From contig NZ_FQZB01000011.1 of assembly GCF_900141845.1 (NCBI RefSeq), positions 1 to 64,000 on the forward strand: DNA of 64,000 nt, in the 5' to 3' direction. Positions 60,365 through 64,000 of this stretch are shown here, piece by piece. The position numbers were made by a program, and so were the translations under genes. This DNA comes from Clostridium cavendishii DSM 21758. Its GTDB lineage: Bacteria; Bacillota; Clostridia; Clostridiales; Clostridiaceae. The notes beneath the pieces are model-generated. The model did not search any database. It was given only the letters and a program-made list of their open reading frames with translations, and had not been told where the DNA came from. The stretch's first letter is position 1; every line of letters starts with the position of its first letter.

Positions 60365-61744
60365 TTAAAACTCAATTATGAATTTTGTCCCTTCTCCTAA
60401 TTTACTTTCCACATAAATATTCCAATTATGCCCTTGAATTATTTCCTTAGCTATCGCCATCCCAAGCCCTGTTCCTTCTGTCTTGTTATCAGTGTTTGTT
60501 CCTCTGTAATATCTCAAAAAAAGATTCTCTACCTCTTCTTCACTCATACCTCTTCCATTGTCACAAATACATATCCTTGTGTTTTCACATTTCTCTATAA
60601 GTATTTTAATCTCTGTGCCATCATCATTATGAATAATTGAGTTATATATTAGATTCATTAAAGCCCTTTTTAAAAGAAGCCAATCATACTCTAAATTAAC
60701 AACTTCCTCATCACTATGAAAATTAATGTTCTTCCACTGAAATTCAGGATTATTTAATATATCAATTACAATTTCTTTAATAAACCTTACTATATTCCCT
60801 CTCTTTTTATTTAAAGGCAACATACCATTTTCAAGCTGATAAGTTAATTTTAAATCATCAATAAGCTTTTCTGCATAGCGGATATTCTTTAATATAATCT
60901 TCCCATAAACTTGAGTTTTCTCTAAATTGTTATCCCCAATTGGATCAGCTATTAACTCTGCATAGCCTTTAATAGGTGATAAAGGTGTTTTTAAATCATG
61001 AGTTATATTTGAAATCCACTCTTTTCTTAACTTATCATCCATATATCTCTTTTGCTCTCTTAATTTAAGCTCATTATCTAGCCTATTCAAATTGTCATAA
61101 ATAATGCCAAATTCACCTTTGTTTTCTTTAGGTTCATAGTTTCTTAAAGATATTCTCTCTAAACTCATAATTATTTTAGACATTTCCTTGGTTAATCTAA
61201 TACCATAAACTCCACCAAAAACAACAACTATAAAAATAATAGCTCCAAGTATAGGGATAATGAATGATTTACCACTTATAAATTCATTATTGTCTAAATA
61301 CATGGTTACCTTAGATATTTTATTATGAAAGCCTATTAGGTAAACAAAGTCCTTTCCATTAATGGTAACAGTGCTACTAAAGACCTCATTACTCTCTTGT
61401 TGCTTTAATAAATCAACTTGAGAGTATCGTTGTTTTACATTTTCAGGTTTATTATAGCTTTCAATTTCATTGCCATCCTTATCAATTATCTGAAGCCATA
61501 ATTTATTTTCCCTAAGCTTGTCTTTTCCCTCTTCTGTAATAAAATACTTGTCTTTATTACAGGTAATTTCCTTAGAAAATTCCTGTGTGAAAATTCTCGG
61601 CCAATTACTCAATTCTATATCACCATTAGGCTTTTTTATAGTAATAACTTGAAAAGTAACAACTATTATAACAGCTAAAATAAGTATTAATCCAATAAAT
61701 AAAGTAACATAGGTATGTAATAAACGTTTATAATCTACTTTCAT
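60365..61744 (-). CDS. Sensor histidine kinase (module 4)
   Basis: 459 aa. Helices at about 10-33 and 158-183 enclose an outer domain of about 120 residues ('LWLQIIDKDGNEIESYNKP', 'YLIGFHNKISKVTMYLDNN'). H-box 'NITHDLKTPLSPIKGYAELI'; N-box 'LIYNSIIHND'; 'DNGRGM' and 'GTGLGMAIAKEI'. Paralogue of the kinase at 47282: same outer-domain phrases and the same 'DLKTPLSPIKGYAE' text. AGGAGT precedes the ATG. Confidence 0.9.
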   Translation of the reverse strand: MKVDYKRLLHTYVTLFIGLILILAVIIVVTFQVITIKKPNGDIELSNWPRIFTQEFSKEITCNKDKYFITEEGKDKLRENKLWLQIIDKDGNEIESYNKPENVKQRYSQVDLLKQQESNEVFSSTVTINGKDFVYLIGFHNKISKVTMYLDNNEFISGKSFIIPILGAIIFIVVVFGGVYGIRLTKEMSKIIMSLERISLRNYEPKENKGEFGIIYDNLNRLDNELKLREQKRYMDDKLRKEWISNITHDLKTPLSPIKGYAELIADPIGDNNLEKTQVYGKIILKNIRYAEKLIDDLKLTYQLENGMLPLNKKRGNIVRFIKEIVIDILNNPEFQWKNINFHSDEEVVNLEYDWLLLKRALMNLIYNSIIHNDDGTEIKILIEKCENTRICICDNGRGMSEEEVENLFLRYYRGTNTDNKTEGTGLGMAIAKEIIQGHNWNIYVESKLGEGTKFIIEF

Positions 61745-61753
61745 GAATTACTC

Positions 61754-62476
61754 CTATTCCTTTATTAGCTTATAACCTAAGCCCTTTATTGTTAAGAGAA
61801 GTTCAGGCCTTGAAGGATTTATTTCTATCTTTTCTCTTAGGTGCCTTATATGAACCATAATAGTATTATCACAGCCTACTGCATATTCTCCACATATTTG
61901 TTCATATAATCTCTCTTTACTTATTATCTTGTTTAGATTTTGAGCTAAATAGGATAATATTTTAAATTCTGTACCTGTTAATTCTATTTCCTTTTCTTCC
62001 TTAAGGACTCTTCCCCCATCTATATCAATGAATAAGTTGCCTATATTAATTATCTCATTGGTATTTTCTATGGATTTATTATAATGTTGTCTACGAATTT
62101 GAGCTTTTATACGGAAGGATATTTCTCTTGGACTAAATGGTTTTGTAATATAATCATCTCCTCCACTACTAAGACCTAGTATCTTATCTATCTCATCGTT
62201 TTTTGATGATAAGAAAAGTATTGGACAATATGAAAATTCTCTTATTTTTTTACAAACCTCTATACCATCTATATCTTGAAGCATTATATCTAGTACAATG
62301 ATGTGTGGTGAATATTTCTTTGCTAAATTTATGCCTTCTATGCCTGAGTGAGCTTTTTTTATTTCTTTAAAACCATCGCTTTTTAGTACTTCTTCTATAA
62401 GATCAGTTATATCTCTTTCATCATCAATAAGCAAAATTTTAGAGTTAGTAAAATTGAGTTCGTTATGTATTACCAT
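61754..62476 (-). CDS. OmpR-family response regulator (module 4)
   Basis: 240 aa. 'ILLIDDERDITDLIEEVL', phospho-acceptor in 'IIVLDIMLQDIDGIEVC', 'GGDDYITKPFSPREI'; winged-helix domain with 'LTGTEFKILSYLAQNLNKIISKERLY' and 'TIMVHIRHLREKIEINPSRPELL'. Paralogue of the regulator at 48697 across the whole length. AAGGAGGA precedes the ATG; the kinase starts 9 bases after its stop. Confidence 0.92.
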   Translation of the reverse strand: MVIHNELNFTNSKILLIDDERDITDLIEEVLKSDGFKEIKKAHSGIEGINLAKKYSPHIIVLDIMLQDIDGIEVCKKIREFSYCPILFLSSKNDEIDKILGLSSGGDDYITKPFSPREISFRIKAQIRRQHYNKSIENTNEIINIGNLFIDIDGGRVLKEEKEIELTGTEFKILSYLAQNLNKIISKERLYEQICGEYAVGCDNTIMVHIRHLREKIEINPSRPELLLTIKGLGYKLIKE

Positions 62477-62675
62477 ATAATCCTCCTTAATAAGTAATAA
62501 TAAAAAATATTACTTTGCTCAAATATACATTTTCTTCACATTACTATTATATCTAATATAGTAATTCTATTAACCATACTTTGCAATTAACTTTTTAATA
62601 GTATTTCAGTTTTGCGAAAATTATGTATCCTATAAATACCATTAATAATATTTATTAAATGAAGGTGATTCAACT

Positions 62676-62867
62676 ATGACTGAAACAGAAAAAGCTTATA
62701 TTGCTGGAATTATAGATGGTGAAGGAAGCATAATGCTTCAATCCTTTCACAAAAACCAACTACCTGCCCCCTGTGTTTCTATAACTTCAACTACAACTGA
62801 ACTACTAACTTGGATAAAAGAAAAATTTCGAATTACTTTTAATCAAATACAAATCTGTACCTTATAG
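62676..62867 (+). pseudogene. LAGLIDADG homing-endonuclease fragment
   Basis: 63 aa with GAAGGTGAT before the ATG. 'EKAYIAGIIDGEGSIML' is an intact LAGLIDADG helix, but the protein stops after about 60 residues at TAG 62865, where a full domain needs more than 130. The stop is 10 bases from the end of the converging endonuclease gene. It is the better-preserved relative of the remnant at 23638. Confidence 0.7.
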
Positions 62868-62876
62868 AAACGGACA

Positions 62877-64000
62877 TTATTCAGAATATTTCCACATAAA
62901 TCCACAACAGGTTTTATACTTTCCACTAATAGCTCTTTCAATAGCCTGAAATGTAACCTCATAAAAAGTAGCAGCCTCTCTTAAGTTTGGCCATTCTTTA
63001 ATTAAGTTTCCATTAATATCATACTGCCTTACTGCTCTTTTCTTTTTATTTTCTATTCTATCAGCATATTGCCATATAAAGTTACAACAACTTTTTCTTT
63101 CTCCTGTACATACTCTACGAATAGCCTTAGGTGTAGTATTATAATATTCTGCTGCCAACTTTACTGTATCCCAAGTATCAATATAATTACCTTTTAAATC
63201 ATATTGCTCTATTGTTTTATTTTGTTTTGCTTTTTTATCAATATTTTTTTCTTTATATCCTAATTTAGTCCGTATGTTTATTCCATCTTTTAAAAACTCA
63301 TTGTATTGTTTTAAATATAACCATAAAAAGTTTTTATGTGATTTATATTTCTCATATTTACAACATTTTTTAATATCACTTACATCAAATTCTTTTTTTA
63401 ACTCTTGTAAAGTATATGTTCCTATATAATTAGCATCTTTATCTAATTTAACTACTTCTATGCACGATTTTTCTTCTCTTTTATTTTTTTGATACTCCAT
63501 ATATCTCTTAAATTCATCCCATTTATCTTTTTTTCTTTTCATATAAAAAGTTGCATTTTCATATAAAGAATCTACAATATCTCTATATTTTTTACCAGCA
63601 AAACTTATTTGACAGCTGTTTGGTGAATGTCTATTTATTAAAATCTTTTTTTCTGAATCAAAAAACAGCTTAATTCCATATAACATATCATATGTACCAA
63701 TAAATTTTATTTCACAAATCAAAATTGGACTTTTTCTCTTTTTTCTTAATTTCATATAAGTGGATATACAACCATCACCATCCATATATCCCCTAACAAA
63801 ATGATTGATTAAGTTTTTAGGTATCATATCCTCATTTGGAAATTTTAATACTAATGATTTTCTTGGTATACAGCCTAAATTTATTAAATCATTTGCCATC
63901 TTAGTACTACTAATACCAATGAAAATATACCCCTTTTTATCCACACATATTGGTCTATTAGAATTTATATCCTTTAAAAATTCTTCTAATACATTTTTAT
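62877..64000 (-). CDS. LAGLIDADG homing endonuclease with three NUMOD1 repeats (5' end off window)
   Basis: The frame is open past the right edge (upstream text KNVLEEFLKDINSNRPICVD), so the GTG at 63944 is probably not the real start. 'NHFVRGYMDGDGCIS' is a LAGLIDADG helix with catalytic acid; an earlier one is expected off the window. From about residue 165 (counted from that GTG) come three NUMOD1-type DNA-binding repeats, each with 'G/A-x-Y/L-I' strand, helix-turn-helix and 'C-x-F-x-W-x-Y' ending ('SHKNFLWLYL', 'CCNFIWQYAD', 'CCGFMWKYSE'). Such enzymes mobilise introns or themselves. Whether it sits in an intron cannot be judged from this edge. Confidence 0.85.
   Translation of the reverse strand, partial: KNVLEEFLKDINSNRPICVDKKGYIFIGISSTKMANDLINLGCIPRKSLVLKFPNEDMIPKNLINHFVRGYMDGDGCISTYMKLRKKRKSPILICEIKFIGTYDMLYGIKLFFDSEKKILINRHSPNSCQISFAGKKYRDIVDSLYENATFYMKRKKDKWDEFKRYMEYQKNKREEKSCIEVVKLDKDANYIGTYTLQELKKEFDVSDIKKCCKYEKYKSHKNFLWLYLKQYNEFLKDGINIRTKLGYKEKNIDKKAKQNKTIEQYDLKGNYIDTWDTVKLAAEYYNTTPKAIRRVCTGERKSCCNFIWQYADRIENKKKRAVRQYDINGNLIKEWPNLREAATFYEVTFQAIERAISGKYKTCCGFMWKYSE

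Overview
The window is AT-rich, with AGGAGG-type ribosome binding sites, frequent TTG/GTG starts, and families typical of low-GC Firmicutes (LicR/lactose-family PTS, BceAB- and Agr-type systems, DUF2922, clostridial RND pump). This points to a Clostridium-like bacterium; I cannot name the species. There are no rRNA, tRNA or core ribosomal genes, so this is accessory chromosome.

Layout. 1-8.6 kb: a partial secreted BspA-type leucine-rich-repeat protein, a methyltransferase, a large RND efflux pump, a DUF2809 membrane protein and a signal-less trypsin-like protease. 9-12 kb: an orphan 453-aa protein, an APH-fold kinase and a Nudix hydrolase. 12.5-17.7 kb: a one-directional run of small accessory genes (orphan peptide, two orphan proteins, metallo-beta-lactamase-fold hydrolase, two GNATs, VOC protein, APH-fold kinase, a headless fragment). 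Several of these are followed within 10-40 bases by a short near-palindrome, AAATTYCAATTT. 17.9-23.4 kb: a complete beta-glucoside PTS operon (IIB-IIC-IIA-6-phospho-beta-glucosidase) with a divergent LicR-type activator. 23.6-29.2 kb: small or orphan genes mixed with decayed ones (LAGLIDADG remnant, polymorphic-toxin remnant beside an intact SUKH immunity gene, truncated DUF1659, DUF2922, predicted PD-(D/E)XK nuclease). 29.3-32.6 kb: an AraC regulator, an alpha/beta hydrolase and two flavodoxin-fold proteins. 33-40.6 kb: Fic protein, iron alcohol dehydrogenase, GNATs, an acyltransferase-like membrane protein, AraC/GyrI-like regulator, RibD-like reductase.

42-62.5 kb is the most coherent part: four consecutive ABC-transporter plus two-component modules of the kinds used to sense and resist peptide antibiotics. 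Module 1 is a BceAB-type transporter with a divergent LytTR regulator and an AgrC-like kinase. Module 2 is BceA-BceB-OmpR regulator-kinase in one direction. Module 3 is regulator-kinase-BcrA-like ATPase-ABC-2 permease. Module 4 is regulator-kinase followed by a large FtsX permease and a LolD-like ATPase. No bacteriocin biosynthesis genes are visible, so immunity or sensing is more likely than production. Direct repeats with an 11-bp period lie upstream of the transporter genes of modules 2, 3 and 4 and are good regulator-binding candidates.

Mobile DNA is mostly decayed: an ISL3 transposase fragment, an IS200 TnpA fragment, possible IS ends, and LAGLIDADG homing-endonuclease genes at the right edge, where a NUMOD1-bearing endonuclease runs off the window. 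Many starts were moved from the longest reading frame to the ATG/GTG/TTG that follows a ribosome binding site; these are stated per gene.
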